DNA of 64,000 bases, taken from assembly GCF_023499255.1 (NCBI RefSeq), contig NZ_CP092183.1:3034501-3098500 (forward strand), in the 5' to 3' direction. The notes under the pieces were generated by a model. That model ran no database searches. It was given only the letters and a program-made list of their open reading frames with translations, and had not been told where the DNA came from. The stretch is from Couchioplanes caeruleus. GTDB lineage: Bacteria > Actinomycetota > Actinomycetes > Mycobacteriales > Micromonosporaceae. The translations under genes were made by a program, and so were the position numbers. Below, piece after piece: positions 35,608-44,350 of this stretch (position 1 is its first letter; every line of letters starts with the position of its first letter).

Positions 35608-38600
35608 TCAGGCATGGTCTGCCTCCGGCTCAGAGGGGTCGGCCGGTGCTTCGAGGTCGGCATCCTCGAGGACGCGCTGCCGTGCCGCCTCGGCGTGCGC
35701 GGTGAGATCGTCGGGAACAGGCCGGGCATGAGGTTTCGGGCGGGTGGCATCGACGGCGCGGACGCGGGCCGCGGTCGCCCGGACGGCGTCGGCCAGGGTG
35801 CTGGCATCGTCGGCGCGGTTCTGCGCTCGGCGGGCGGCCTCGGCGCCGGCTGCGAGTCCGGCGTAGCGGGTGGGTAGCGCGTCTTCGTACCAGCCGGTCC
35901 ACGTCTGGTGCTGGCCTTCGAGATCGTGGACGCGTCTCCGGGCGGTGTCGATGCGGCCGCGTGCGGATCCGAGTCGGTCCTGCAGTTCGTCGACGGTGGT
36001 GTCGGCGCGGAGCGCGTCGGTTCTGGCGTGCTGGTGACGGATTGCGGCGCGGGTGTGGAGCGGTCCGGCGTGCCACCACCGCGGCGTCGTGGTGTCGGCG
36101 TGCCGAGCTGCGGACGCGGCGGCGGTTTGGGCGGTAGCCAGGTCAACGCGGGCGTCACGGAGATGGTTCTCGGCGCCGACGAGTTGGGTGTGGGCGACGC
36201 GGAGCTGCCCGGCGACGTAGGCGGGGGCGTTCTGGTCAGCGTCGCGTTGCGCAGCGATGAGTGTGCGGAGCTGCCCGTCGGTGGCAGTGCTGATCTGCCC
36301 GGCGAGCGTGGCGACCCCGAGCACGGTCTGGGCGCGCTGCCACGCGCCCCACCGGCCGACGTCGCGGGCTGAGGGTTCGGGACCGATCGGGTCCTCGCCG
36401 GTGACGGTGTAACGGTCGCGGTAGGCGGCGATGACCGCGGCGCGCCCGGTCCACTGGTTACGGCCGGGCTCGTCGTCGGGTAGCGGTCCCAGCGAGGTGG
36501 TCCAGGCGGGTCGTTCGGCGGCGGCCTGGTTGGCGAGGGCGTCGATGCGGGTGTCGCAGATGGCCGCGACCTCGCGTAGCGCGTCGCCGATATCGCCGTC
36601 GACGGTGGGTGCGCGCTGGGCGAAGGTGCCGGCTTGGGTGGGGCTGAGCGCGACGGCCGGGTCGGGTTGCAGGTCGCGGTAGGCCTGGTCGATGCGCCAG
36701 GCGAGAACGGCAGCGGTGTCGTGGGCGCTGTTCAATTCCCGCTCGGACGCGACAGCGGCAAGCACGTGTTCGGGGTTGTGGCCGGCCGCGGCGAGGGCTT
36801 GTAGGCGGGCGGCGAGGGCGGGCATGGCGGGGTCGGCGGCCAGATTGTCCGCGACCGTACGCCCGGCCGCACCGCGGACCACAGCGATGTATCGGTCGGT
36901 GCTGGCGCGGGCGGAGAGGTCGTCGAAGATGGGCCCCCAGTGCCGCAGGGCGTCGGCATCGGCCCACAGCGTCTGTTCGGTTTCGGTGCCGGAGCGATCG
37001 GCGCCGTCTTCGCGCAGGATCCCGGCGAGCACGGCGACGCCAGCAGTAGGCGGTGCGGGCGGGTGGGCTTCGGGGGGTTCGTCGGCGGTGACGACGGCGA
37101 GTTGGTTGAGGAGTCGGCCGCGGGTGGCCATGACGTAGAGCCGGGCGCGGGTGGTGGCTTGGTCGATGATGGCGCGGGCGACGTCGACGGTGCGGCCTTG
37201 TGCGGAGTCGACGGTGGCGGCGTAGGCGAGTTGGACGTGTGCGGCGACGTAGTCGGCGGGCAGCGCTGTGGTGGCGTGGCTGGTGGTGTTCTCGACGAGC
37301 AGGGCGCCGTCGGGGCCGTGTTCGAGGATGCGCCATTGGGTGCGGTTGGCGACGAACGCGTCGCCGGCGATCAGGGTGCGGTTGTTGCGGCGGGTGACGA
37401 CAAGGTCGCCAACACCGGCGCGGGTGCTGTCGGCGAGGGTGACGGTGGGCCCGGGTTCCACGATCCCGGCGCGGATTAGCAGGCGGCGGGCTTGGGTGGC
37501 GATGTCGGCGGCTTCGGCCTGGGTTTCGACGAGGATGAGGCTGGTGCGGCCTTGCAGGACGTCGGCGGCCCACCCGTCGAGGACATGGGAGATGAGTTCG
37601 GTGCGGTGTCCGGCGATGACCCGGCCGCGGCGGTCGTACTCGGCGAGCACGGTGGTGTCGCCTTCGCGCAGCCGTAGCGAGGCGGGGCCTTCCCACGGGT
37701 CGGTGAAGCGGCGGACCTCGCGCAGGTCGGTGGTGGCGCCCAGCGAGGCGAGGTAGCGGAACATCCCGCCGGGCCCGATCGCGGAAATTTGTTCGGGGTC
37801 ACCGACCAGGATGAGTTTCCCGCCGACCGGTTCGAGGAGCTGGCTGAGGCGCACGAGGTCCAGCGTCGAAGCCTGCGAAGCTTCGTCGACGATGACCCAC
37901 TGACCCGGCTTGAACGCCCAGTCATCGGGGGTCGTGCCTTCCGGAGGCATGTTTTGGGCGTGCAACCACATGGCGATGTTCTCGGTGCGGATGCCGGGCT
38001 GGTCGCCGTCGCGGGTGGCGTCGGCGAGGACGAAAGCAGCGTTCTGCCCGACCGTCAGCCCGACCACGGGGATGCCGGCCTGGCGGGCGGCGACCCCGAC
38101 GGCCCGCTGCAAATAGGTTTTCCCGGTACCGGCCGGCCCGACAATGCCGGTGACGCGGCGGTCGTCACCGACGGCGAAGTGCAGCGCCGCACGTTTTTCG
38201 TCGGACAGGTCGAGCCGGTCAGCGACCCCATCGAGCAGCGCCCGGGGTGCAGGGGTGGCGCCGTGGCGAGTGGCGTAGGCGATGAGTTCTTTCTCGGCGG
38301 CCAGGACCGGTTCGGTGGACAGTTTCAGGTCGCGGTGCCGGCTGTAGATGCTCTGCCGGTCGGAGCCACGGAGCAGGGTTTCGCCCCACTCGAGCAGTGC
38401 GGGTGGGGTCAGCACGCGCAGCCCGCCGGCCCGGGTCCGGATGGCGTGGGCGGCGTAGCGCTGCACTCGTTGCCAGTCGGCGCGGCGGTCTGTGGTCGGG
38501 CTGACGTGCAGCTGACGGCCGATGGCGAGTTCGAGATGGTTGATGCTGAACACGGCGTGATCGGCGCTGAGCTCGTCGACGGCGCGTTCGACGGCCAGGT

Positions 38601-39903
38601 GCGGCAGCCGCCGGATAGCGGCGATGACGACCGGGGCCCGCTGCTCGGGGCGCTCCAGCCCGACCTGGACGGCAGCGGCGTCGAGGTCTTGAACCCGGAC
38701 CGGCCGGTCGACGCGGTGCCGCTGCGCAAGGCGGATTACCAGCCGTGCCTGCTGGTCAACGGGGTCGAGCGTGCGGCCTGCGGCGATGCGACGTACCGCG
38801 GCAGCGGTGTCGAAATCGGCCTGCCGGTCCTCGCGCTGCCAGCGGGTGACAGCTTCGTTGGTGGATTCGGGGCCGTCCTTGGGGCGTCGAGTGCGCAGGG
38901 TGGCGTCCTGTGCGGAGCGCCGCCACCGCCCGGTCGGGATCCACTCGCGGCCGGTGCTGGGATCGCTGTGACGCCTGTCGAGCTCGGTCTCGACGGCGGC
39001 GCGCCGCTTGGAGAAGTGCAAGATCGCGCGCGGGTCGAACCCGATGATTTCGCGGATCGGGGAGCCGACTCGGGCGGCGAACCGGACGCCGAGGCGGCGG
39101 CCGAGTTGGTGTTCGACGGCGCGTTCGTAGGCGATCCGGGCACCGATGGTGGCCTGGTAGAACGCCTTGCTGTCGAGTGCGAGCCACGTTTCGCGTCCGT
39201 CGCGGACGACGCGGACCTTGGACGAGACGATGATGTGGGAGTGCAGCTGCGGGTCCTTCTCCCGGGACATGCGGTGGTCGAAGACCGCGGCGGCGAGGCC
39301 GTCGGTGTCGACCTGCACGATGCCGTTGGTGCCCAGCCGGGTGAACGCCCCGTGGGCTCGCAGGTGCTCCAGGGCGGCGCGGACGCCGTCGTGGTGCGAC
39401 GCCATCACCTCCCGTTTGACCTGGTCATCGCCGAACGCCCACAACAGACTGACGCTTTTGACCGGGGAGACGGTGACATCGAACCCGGCGACCGGATGCC
39501 GTTCGGGTGCGGTCCAGATCCGCAACCAGACCTGGGCGATCTGTTCGTAGGTGGCATCCTCGGGTAGCGCTTTCCACGCTTTCTCGACGGCGGCTTGGCG
39601 GCCGTCGTCGTCGAGTGCCTCGAATTTGCGCCACAGCCGGCCGAGTTGTTCGCCGGTGTCCGGGTGCCGGCCCTCGCCGATGAGGTTCTGCAACTGCTTC
39701 TCGGTGACCTGCCCGTGCACACCAAACAGGACCGAGCTTTGGCCGGCCCACCACCCGGGCGCCTCGCCGTGCGCGCCCGGGTCGGCGTGGTACGCCACCG
39801 CTGCGCTGGGCACGGCGGGGCGGAAGTCGTGCCGGCCGGTGGCCACCTGCTGCGTCAGGTAGGCGATCCCGGCCCCTGGCGAGATGCGGGTTACCGAGAG
39901 CAT
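35608..39903 (-). CDS. TrwC/TraI-type relaxase-helicase
   Basis: Protein of 1431 aa starting at ATG 39903 (MLSVTRISPG, the usual TrwC start); the frame stays open to 40047 but those residues lie in the oriT-candidate region. Relaxase domain 1-320: Tyr candidates in IAYLTQQ and AVAYHAD, and the three-His metal site at His210, His221 and His223 (FDHRMSREKDPQLHSH). Helicase domain about 540-1010: Walker A GPAGTGKT (589-596), Walker B VIVDEAS, later motifs SAQGRTVDVA and YVMATRGR. The Ala/Arg-rich C-terminus (about 1050-1431) is likely helical. It would nick oriT and unwind the transferred strand. Confidence 0.93.
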   Translation of the reverse strand: MLSVTRISPGAGIAYLTQQVATGRHDFRPAVPSAAVAYHADPGAHGEAPGWWAGQSSVLFGVHGQVTEKQLQNLIGEGRHPDTGEQLGRLWRKFEALDDDGRQAAVEKAWKALPEDATYEQIAQVWLRIWTAPERHPVAGFDVTVSPVKSVSLLWAFGDDQVKREVMASHHDGVRAALEHLRAHGAFTRLGTNGIVQVDTDGLAAAVFDHRMSREKDPQLHSHIIVSSKVRVVRDGRETWLALDSKAFYQATIGARIAYERAVEHQLGRRLGVRFAARVGSPIREIIGFDPRAILHFSKRRAAVETELDRRHSDPSTGREWIPTGRWRRSAQDATLRTRRPKDGPESTNEAVTRWQREDRQADFDTAAAVRRIAAGRTLDPVDQQARLVIRLAQRHRVDRPVRVQDLDAAAVQVGLERPEQRAPVVIAAIRRLPHLAVERAVDELSADHAVFSINHLELAIGRQLHVSPTTDRRADWQRVQRYAAHAIRTRAGGLRVLTPPALLEWGETLLRGSDRQSIYSRHRDLKLSTEPVLAAEKELIAYATRHGATPAPRALLDGVADRLDLSDEKRAALHFAVGDDRRVTGIVGPAGTGKTYLQRAVGVAARQAGIPVVGLTVGQNAAFVLADATRDGDQPGIRTENIAMWLHAQNMPPEGTTPDDWAFKPGQWVIVDEASQASTLDLVRLSQLLEPVGGKLILVGDPEQISAIGPGGMFRYLASLGATTDLREVRRFTDPWEGPASLRLREGDTTVLAEYDRRGRVIAGHRTELISHVLDGWAADVLQGRTSLILVETQAEAADIATQARRLLIRAGIVEPGPTVTLADSTRAGVGDLVVTRRNNRTLIAGDAFVANRTQWRILEHGPDGALLVENTTSHATTALPADYVAAHVQLAYAATVDSAQGRTVDVARAIIDQATTRARLYVMATRGRLLNQLAVVTADEPPEAHPPAPPTAGVAVLAGILREDGADRSGTETEQTLWADADALRHWGPIFDDLSARASTDRYIAVVRGAAGRTVADNLAADPAMPALAARLQALAAAGHNPEHVLAAVASERELNSAHDTAAVLAWRIDQAYRDLQPDPAVALSPTQAGTFAQRAPTVDGDIGDALREVAAICDTRIDALANQAAAERPAWTTSLGPLPDDEPGRNQWTGRAAVIAAYRDRYTVTGEDPIGPEPSARDVGRWGAWQRAQTVLGVATLAGQISTATDGQLRTLIAAQRDADQNAPAYVAGQLRVAHTQLVGAENHLRDARVDLATAQTAAASAARHADTTTPRWWHAGPLHTRAAIRHQHARTDALRADTTVDELQDRLGSARGRIDTARRRVHDLEGQHQTWTGWYEDALPTRYAGLAAGAEAARRAQNRADDASTLADAVRATAARVRAVDATRPKPHARPVPDDLTAHAEAARQRVLEDADLEAPADPSEPEADHA

Positions 39904-40114
39904 GCCGCCGAGCGTAAGCACCGGGCAGCCGCCTTTGCGACATTGGAATGCCAGGGGGTGTGCTAGTTCTGAGAAGGGGTTAAGGGTGACCTGATATTTG
40001 GGCTGATGAGAGATGGTGTGAGCAATGTTGAACGATTGGGTGACCATTTACAACTAACATTCAACGATTGTTAGGTGTGGAGGTCGAGCCTGTGAAATAG
40101 GTAGCGTCGATGGT
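39904..40114. promoter_or_regulatory. Relaxase control region and candidate oriT
   Basis: About 210 bp between the minus-strand relaxase and the plus-strand gene at 40115. The near-palindrome CAATGTTGAACGATTG (40023-40038) and the inverted repeat CTAACA-TTCAACGAT-TGTTAG (40054-40074) share the half TTSAACGATTG, suggesting paired operators for one repressor. Position next to a relaxase and relatively low GC fit an origin of transfer, but no nic consensus can be named. Confidence 0.5.
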
Positions 40115-40609
40115 ATGGCTAGCAAAAGCACGAACAAAGCTATTGAGGCGTTGGAGCGACGGCATGTGGCAGAGCGTGCGGCGCTGAAAGCGGCGACGGA
40201 TGCCGGTGCGGCGCTCCGCCGCGCGCAGGAGCGACGCGCGGCGGAGCTCGTGCGGCTGGATGCGGCCGTAGCAGAGGCTGAGACGGGCGCGGATGTGGCG
40301 TTGGCGGTGCTGGCGTCGCTGGTGGCACCGGATGTTGCTGCGGTGCTGACGGAGGAGACTCCGGCGCGGGTGCGGATGGGTCAGCAGCGGGCCTCGGTGG
40401 ATGACGTCAGTGCTCGGGTGGGCGAACTGACCGGTGGTGTCCCGGTGGTACGGCGGCGGGGCCGCCCGCGTGGAAGCGGACGGCCTGCGTCAGGTGTGGA
40501 GGCTGCCGGGACGGCACGGTCGGCTGGCGGTGGAAGTGCGTCAGGTGCGTTGACGGTGGCGGTAAGTCCGGCCGTGTCGGCGGGTGCGTCGTCTAGCGAA
40601 GGAAGATAA
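40115..40609 (+). CDS. Small basic coiled-coil protein, possible relaxosome accessory
   Basis: Protein of 164 aa. The N-terminal half is a charged helix (ALERRHVAERAALKAATDAGAALRRAQERR-type composition) with coiled-coil character; a central segment follows, and the VRRRGRPRGSGRP stretch is AT-hook-like. The tail is Ala/Ser/Gly-rich. It is divergent from the relaxase across the operator region and is the only plus-strand gene in this part, so a DNA-binding partner of the relaxase or the local repressor is plausible. The 3' end overlaps a convergent small gene. Confidence 0.7.
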   Translation: MASKSTNKAIEALERRHVAERAALKAATDAGAALRRAQERRAAELVRLDAAVAEAETGADVALAVLASLVAPDVAAVLTEETPARVRMGQQRASVDDVSARVGELTGGVPVVRRRGRPRGSGRPASGVEAAGTARSAGGGSASGALTVAVSPAVSAGASSSEGR

Positions 40610-40724
40610 GGGCTACCACGAGCAGGGCGGCGGCTGCGATGGCGAGCCATTTACCCGTACGGGCGGTAATGGGGCCGATCCGGGCGACGCGGCGGCCCCA
40701 CTTGTCGTTGTGGATCAGCGGCAT
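40593..40724 (-). CDS. 43-aa single-span membrane protein
   Basis: A 44-codon gene whose ATG is preceded by AGGAGACGCC. The first 25 residues are basic and hydrophilic (MPLIHNDKWGRRVARIG); the rest forms one transmembrane helix (WLAIAAAALLVVALIFL). It overlaps the end of the upstream minus-strand gene by 10 nt, so translation is coupled. Small anchored proteins like this may act in entry exclusion, but that is only a guess. Confidence 0.6.
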   Translation of the reverse strand: MPLIHNDKWGRRVARIGPITARTGKWLAIAAAALLVVALIFLR

Positions 40725-40906
40725 GGCGTCTCCTGTGTGGATGCGTCAGTGAAGATTAGTCCGTAGCGTTCGCAGATCGCTTCGATTCGCTGGGCCGTGG
40801 CGGGATGGTCGCGTCGGTCGGGGCCGGTGAATGGTTCGATGTCGGCAGCGAGCGAGGCGAGCTCGGCGATGGCGAGGGCTGTCATGTGAGCGGTGTCGCT
40901 GGGCAT
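40715..40906 (-). CDS. Small hypothetical protein
   Basis: About 63 aa from ATG 40906; the frame continues upstream to 41038 with a less protein-like basic start. The sequence is helical (MTALAIAELASLAADIEPF, then ATAQRIEAICERYGLIF). No known domain. It ends inside the start of the membrane-protein gene, forming a two-gene unit. Confidence 0.5.
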   Translation of the reverse strand: MPSDTAHMTALAIAELASLAADIEPFTGPDRRDHPATAQRIEAICERYGLIFTDASTQETPCR

Positions 40907-41217
40907 GGTGGGTTCCGTCTCGGCGGTGGTCGTGGTGTTGAGGCGACGCGCGGAGCGGGCTAGGCTGGAGATGGCCTTTCTGCCGGCGTTTACGCGTCGG
41001 TGTGTCTGGTTGGTGTTGGCCGGCGGTTTTGCCTGCACCTCTTCGGAGGTGTCCCCGAGAGGGGCCGTCGGCCTCTAAACTTTCCGGCTCGTTGCGCGGT
41101 GGTGGTACGGCCGTGGGCGGGCGGCGCGGCAGCCCGGGTCGGCGTGCTCGATGCGCGTCGACGCGGTATACGCGTAGCGGCGTCGCTTACCTGCGCCGGT
41201 GATTCGTTCAGTGCAGC

Positions 41218-41250
41218 GATGCGCGGGGACCGTGGCGGTCCCCGCGCATC
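41218..41250 (-). terminator. Strong hairpin terminator after the 41258-41605 gene
   Basis: GATGCGCGGGGACC (41218-41231) pairs perfectly with 41237-41250 around a 5-nt loop. It lies 8 bp beyond the stop of the minus-strand gene. Confidence 0.8.
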
Positions 41251-41257
41251 GGTGCGT

Positions 41258-41605
41258 TTAGAACGGGCAGGGCCAACCGTCGGTGTTGACCGCCGGGGTT
41301 GTCGCTGCGTAGAGGATGCCGAGAACGGCGGGGGTCTCGCAGATCCCCTCCCGCGTCGCGTCGGCGGTGAGGGTGGCGCTCATGTCGTCGGGCACCTTGG
41401 CGTACATGCTGGCAAGCTCGATTGCGGCTGCGGGGTCGGTGACTTCACGAAAGTCCGTGCCGATCTCGAACGTGGGGGCGTCAAACTCGTTGTCGTCGTC
41501 GGTGAGGTAGACATGCGTGAAGAACGATCCGAGCGGGCGGTCCCATCCGACGACGACGCAGGAGACGGTGTCCGCGTCGAGCGGGGTGAGGTCGTGACGG
41601 CTCAC
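41258..41605 (-). CDS. Hypothetical protein
   Basis: Protein of 115 aa from GTG 41605 (GAGAGG upstream); an ATG at 41674 is in frame but its extra residues are Gln/Lys/Arg-rich and unlike the rest. The protein is acidic and soluble (FFTHVYLTDDDNEFDAPTFEIGTDF), no known family. It follows an AT-rich candidate promoter/operator and ends at a strong terminator, so it is an independent unit. Confidence 0.65.
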   Translation of the reverse strand: MSRHDLTPLDADTVSCVVVGWDRPLGSFFTHVYLTDDDNEFDAPTFEIGTDFREVTDPAAAIELASMYAKVPDDMSATLTADATREGICETPAVLGILYAATTPAVNTDGWPCPF

Positions 41606-41680
41606 GATGTGGCCTCTCTTCTTTTGTTGTCTTGTTGGTGTCGCCAGGGTTTGCCCTCCCTGACTAAGCTCCATCTTACA

Positions 41681-41708
41681 CCATTTATCGACGTATATCT
41701 ATAAATGG
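41681..41708. promoter_or_regulatory. AT-rich inverted repeat, candidate operator
   Basis: CCATTTAT and ATAAATGG flank 12 bp (CGACGTATATCT). It overlaps the probable promoter of the 41258-41605 gene. The AT content is striking in this GC-rich DNA. Operator identity is inferred. Confidence 0.5.
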
Positions 41709-41873
41709 CAAGCGGTTCTCGAGTTTTTCTGCGCTTTCTTCTGGCGCGCCCGTAAAGGTGTTGTCGCAGCTAGCGGCGATGGTTGCGCTCTTCGGCATTT
41801 TTTCGGCCGCAGGCGGCGAGCTTGCTCGCCAGGTTGCGGCCGCCGGGAGCCAAATTCGGTGCGGGGGTTTCGA

Positions 41874-41908
41874 CTAAAACATTATGCGGGTTTTGCATAA
41901 TGTTTTAG
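41874..41908. repeat. Perfect 14-bp AT-rich inverted repeat
   Basis: CTAAAACATTATGC (41874-41887) and its exact complement (41895-41908) flank the 7-nt spacer GGGTTTT. No gene end is adjacent, so a terminator role is doubtful. It could be a partition or recombinase site or a repressor operator. See findings. Confidence 0.6.
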
Positions 41909-42095
41909 GAGCCCGCAGCGGATTTGGTGGACGGCGGGCGCAACCTACACTCGTGGCGCAGCCAGTGGCCGAAAGGATGCTTTTAAGCAGCGCGGCCGCA
42001 GGCCGCTTCCGGTCTACCGGGCCGCCAAGGCCCGGCCGGGTTGAGCGCAGCCGCGGTACCCGGTTCAGCTCAGCGCCCAGATGGCGCGCTGGAGC

Positions 42096-42123
42096 GCGGG
42101 AAGGAGCCGGAGCTCCTTCCCGC
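42096..42123 (-). terminator. Hairpin terminator after the 54-aa gene
   Basis: GCGGGAAGGAGC (42096-42107) pairs perfectly with 42112-42123 around a CGGA loop, 7 bp beyond the stop of the 54-aa gene. Confidence 0.8.
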
Positions 42124-42130
42124 CTGGGGA

Positions 42131-42295
42131 TCAGCGGTGACCGTAGTTCACGACGATGCGGTACTCGCGCGCGTCCGCCGGGCTGGTGGGGTCGAAGACC
42201 TCCTTTTCGCCTGCCAGGACGAAGCGGCGGCGGTGAGCGGTGACGCGGGCGTCGCGGCGCTGACGGCGGTCGGCGAAGGGCTGGTCCTGGTGCAT
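42131..42295 (-). CDS. 54-aa basic protein behind hairpin element A
   Basis: A 55-codon gene with an AGGAGGC ribosome-binding site six nt before its ATG. It is Arg/Asp-rich (MHQDQPFADRRQRRDARVTA, then EYRIVVNYGHR) with no known domain. Conserved hairpin element A ends 100 nt upstream and a perfect terminator follows, so it is a complete one-gene unit. Strong translation signals support it despite its size. The function is unknown. Confidence 0.7.
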   Translation of the reverse strand: MHQDQPFADRRQRRDARVTAHRRRFVLAGEKEVFDPTSPADAREYRIVVNYGHR

Positions 42296-42395
42296 GGTCT
42301 TGCCTCCTGGCGGGCAGATCGAGGTGCGGCGGCCGACGGCGGGAGCCGGGGTGTCGCGCTGACGAGCCGGTGTGGGATCGGCGCGGCCTGCCGGT

Positions 42396-42494
42396 GGCAG
42401 GCCGGTCGTCGGCCAAGAGATCTTGGAAGCGCAGCGTCCAAGGCGTTCGTGGGTACGGTTGGCTGCGCTTCCAAGATGTTTTGCCGGGCTTGCC
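42396..42494 (-). promoter_or_regulatory. Conserved hairpin element, copy A
   Basis: Read on the minus strand: GGCAAGCCCGG, then CAAAACATCTTGG with arm AAGCGCAGC, a loop, GCTGCGCTT, CCAAGATCT and an imperfect outer arm. The GTCAGCGCGACA box follows, and the ATG of the 54-aa gene is 100 nt downstream. Belongs to the A/B/D class. Confidence 0.8.
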
Positions 42495-42889
42495 GCCGCC
42501 GGACGGGTCGGTCATCGCTTCGGGCTGGCAGACGCGGCCCCTGCCTTCACGCCAGTCGACCGCACCGAGATTCCGTCAGGCGGCGGCCCTGGGACAGGGC
42601 TGGTCTTCGCCTGCCGTCAGCGTCGCGCCCGTGTCGCCCACCACCGGTGCACGTACGCCGGAGCAGCAGGGCGCCGCCCCGGCCAGCCCGCCCCGGATGT
42701 CGCGCAGGGCCAGCGTTCTCGGTCGTTGCTGGTACTTGCGCGACTTGGCGACGTCGCGATGTGCGGCCCGCCACGCACCTCGGTCTACGCCGAGGTGGTC
42801 GGCAGCACCCGCCGGGTCTGCGCCTGGGCGAGGGCGCGCTGACGTGTTCGGCGGTGTCATGGTCGTAGCGGTGGCGGGTAGCCGTTGCC

Positions 42890-42925
42890 AGCGCGGCCCT
42901 GGCCGACTCCGGCCAGGGCCGCGCT
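42890..42925 (-). terminator. Hairpin terminator after the FAD oxidoreductase
   Basis: AGCGCGGCCCTGGCCG (42890-42905) pairs perfectly with 42910-42925 around a 4-nt loop. It lies immediately beyond the oxidoreductase stop. Confidence 0.85.
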
Positions 42926-42929
42926 GACG

Positions 42930-44081
42930 TTAGGCGCCGAGGCCGTACCGGTGGCCGAGCTTCGGGCCGAGTTGCACGGAGGCAACAGCGGCGGGCAGGT
43001 GACGGTGTTGCCATCCGTCGAGGGCGGTGGTCAGGTCGGCACCGTACTTGCGGTGCTGGTTGAGGGCGGCGGTCAGGCCGGCGGCTTGTTCGATGCCGTT
43101 GTTGGCGCCGCGCGCGGTGTGCGGCCGCACGGGTGCCAGAGCGTCGCCGATGAGAACGGCGTGTCCGGTACCGACGGGCCAGACCATGCGGGTAGGCGGG
43201 TCGATGTCCATGACGGCGGCAGCCATCCGGGTCTGGGTGTCGTGGACCAAGGCGGCCTGCTCGTCGGGCAGGAGCTGGCGGGCGCTGGCGTCGACGGCGG
43301 TGCGGGCCGCTGGCGTGACGTGCTGGGGCAGGGCGAAGACCCTGCGGGTCGGTGCGGCGCCGAAGAAGTCGATGTACTGGTCGGGGGTGGCGCCGAGGTA
43401 GAACGTCCAGTCGGTGCCGCCGGGGATGGGCGCTAGGTTGAACTGCGCGCCGCTGCGCGGGTCGGGTTCGAAGCGCAGGAAGTCGCGCAGGCCGGGCTGA
43501 CTGCTGGTGGCTTGCCCGCGATGGGCAACGTAGCCGGCATAGTGCAGTTGGCGGTGCGGGTCGAGCAGTCGCCGTCCCGTCGAGGCACGGCCGTCGGCGA
43601 AGATCACGAGGTCGGCCTGCGCGTTGTCGCCGTCGGCGAAGTGCAGCAGTGGCTGGCCGTGCTCGCCGGTCAGGCCGGTGACTCGTTTGCCGGTGTGCAG
43701 GATGCCGGCGGGCAGGCGGTGGCTGAGGGCCTGATGCAGCAGGGTCCAGGTGGTGTTGCGGCCGGCGTACAAGTGGCGGTGTTCGGTTTCGGGGCGGCGG
43801 TGGCAGACGCTGATGTCCATGACCGCTTCGGATTCGTAGGGGACGAACTCGTGCTGGGGGACACCGAGCTGGTCGAGGATGTCCAGGGAGGAGTGCTCGA
43901 GGCCGATCAGGCCGCCGCCGAGCGGGGCGCTGGCCGGGGTCGCTTCGTAGAGGGTGACGTCGTCGAACCCGGCGTGGTGCAGCAGCAGGGCCGTGGTGGG
44001 GCCGGTCAGGGATCCGCCGACGACCGCGACGCGCAGCCCAGAGGTGGTGTGGTGTCTGGTGGCGGTGATGGGGCTGCTCAT
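42930..44081 (-). CDS. FAD-dependent monooxygenase/oxidoreductase
   Basis: Flavoprotein of 383 aa from ATG 44081, with GGAGGTCACC upstream; the longer frame to 44183 runs into the element-B leader. Rossmann FAD motif VVGGSLTG starts near residue 18, and the second FAD motif GDALAPVRPHTARGANNGIEQA is near 295-316, typical of the PHBH-like monooxygenase family. It hydroxylates or epoxidises an unknown small molecule using NAD(P)H. It is a single-gene unit: element B upstream, strong terminator downstream. A metabolic enzyme among transfer genes is unusual. Confidence 0.85.
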   Translation of the reverse strand: MSSPITATRHHTTSGLRVAVVGGSLTGPTTALLLHHAGFDDVTLYEATPASAPLGGGLIGLEHSSLDILDQLGVPQHEFVPYESEAVMDISVCHRRPETEHRHLYAGRNTTWTLLHQALSHRLPAGILHTGKRVTGLTGEHGQPLLHFADGDNAQADLVIFADGRASTGRRLLDPHRQLHYAGYVAHRGQATSSQPGLRDFLRFEPDPRSGAQFNLAPIPGGTDWTFYLGATPDQYIDFFGAAPTRRVFALPQHVTPAARTAVDASARQLLPDEQAALVHDTQTRMAAAVMDIDPPTRMVWPVGTGHAVLIGDALAPVRPHTARGANNGIEQAAGLTAALNQHRKYGADLTTALDGWQHRHLPAAVASVQLGPKLGHRYGLGA

Positions 44082-44178
44082 ATGGTGACCTCCGTGGCGC
44101 GAACCGTGCGACTCGCGCCGGTTGCACCGGCGCTGCCGCGTTGACGAGGCCACGGGGGGACGGGCGCGGTGAGTGGCG

Positions 44179-44280
44179 GGCAAGCCCAGCGGTTGAGGTC
44201 AAAAGATCTTGGAAGCGCAGCGCGGTGTGCGCTGGTGGTGGTCAGGTGCTGTGCTTCCAAGATGTTTTGCCGGGCTTGCC
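44179..44280 (-). promoter_or_regulatory. Conserved hairpin element, copy B
   Basis: Outer arms GGCAAGCCC and GGGCTTGCC (44272-44280 and 44179-44187) enclose AAAACATCTTGGAAGC and GCTTCCAAGATCTTTT. The GTCAACGCGGCA box lies about 33 nt further and the oxidoreductase ATG 97 nt downstream. Confidence 0.85.
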
Positions 44281-44312
44281 GGCCGCTGCCGGGTCGGTCA
44301 TCACTGCGGACC

Positions 44313-44350
44313 GGCGAATGCGGCGGCTGTGGGTGGCCGCCGCATTCGCC
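44313..44350 (-). terminator. Hairpin terminator upstream of element B
   Basis: GGCGAATGCGGCGGC (44313-44327) pairs perfectly with 44336-44350. It separates the unit on its right from element B. A similar hairpin precedes element D at 49636-49673. Confidence 0.8.

Larger units (their letters stand above)
41606..42095. other. Intergenic region with two AT-rich inverted repeats
   Basis: About 490 bp without a supported gene. From right to left it holds GC-rich hairpins near 41985-42030, the 14-bp AT-rich repeat at 41874-41908, a GC-rich hairpin at 41810-41846 (GGCCGCA...TGCGGCC enclosing GGCGAG/CTCGCC) and the operator-like repeat at 41681-41708. The concentration of palindromes suggests a control or maintenance region. 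Confidence 0.5.

Noticed and set aside
37789..39567. Long plus-strand frame (592 codons) opposite the relaxase.
   Set aside because: Antisense shadow of a clear TrwC-type gene; no start signals or known motifs.
41874..41908. AT-rich inverted repeat read as a transcription terminator.
   Set aside because: No gene ends nearby in either direction; kept as a repeat of unknown role.
42576..42860. A 94-codon minus-strand frame between the oxidoreductase terminator and element A.
   Set aside because: No ribosome-binding site; it starts just after a strong terminator and has random-looking composition.
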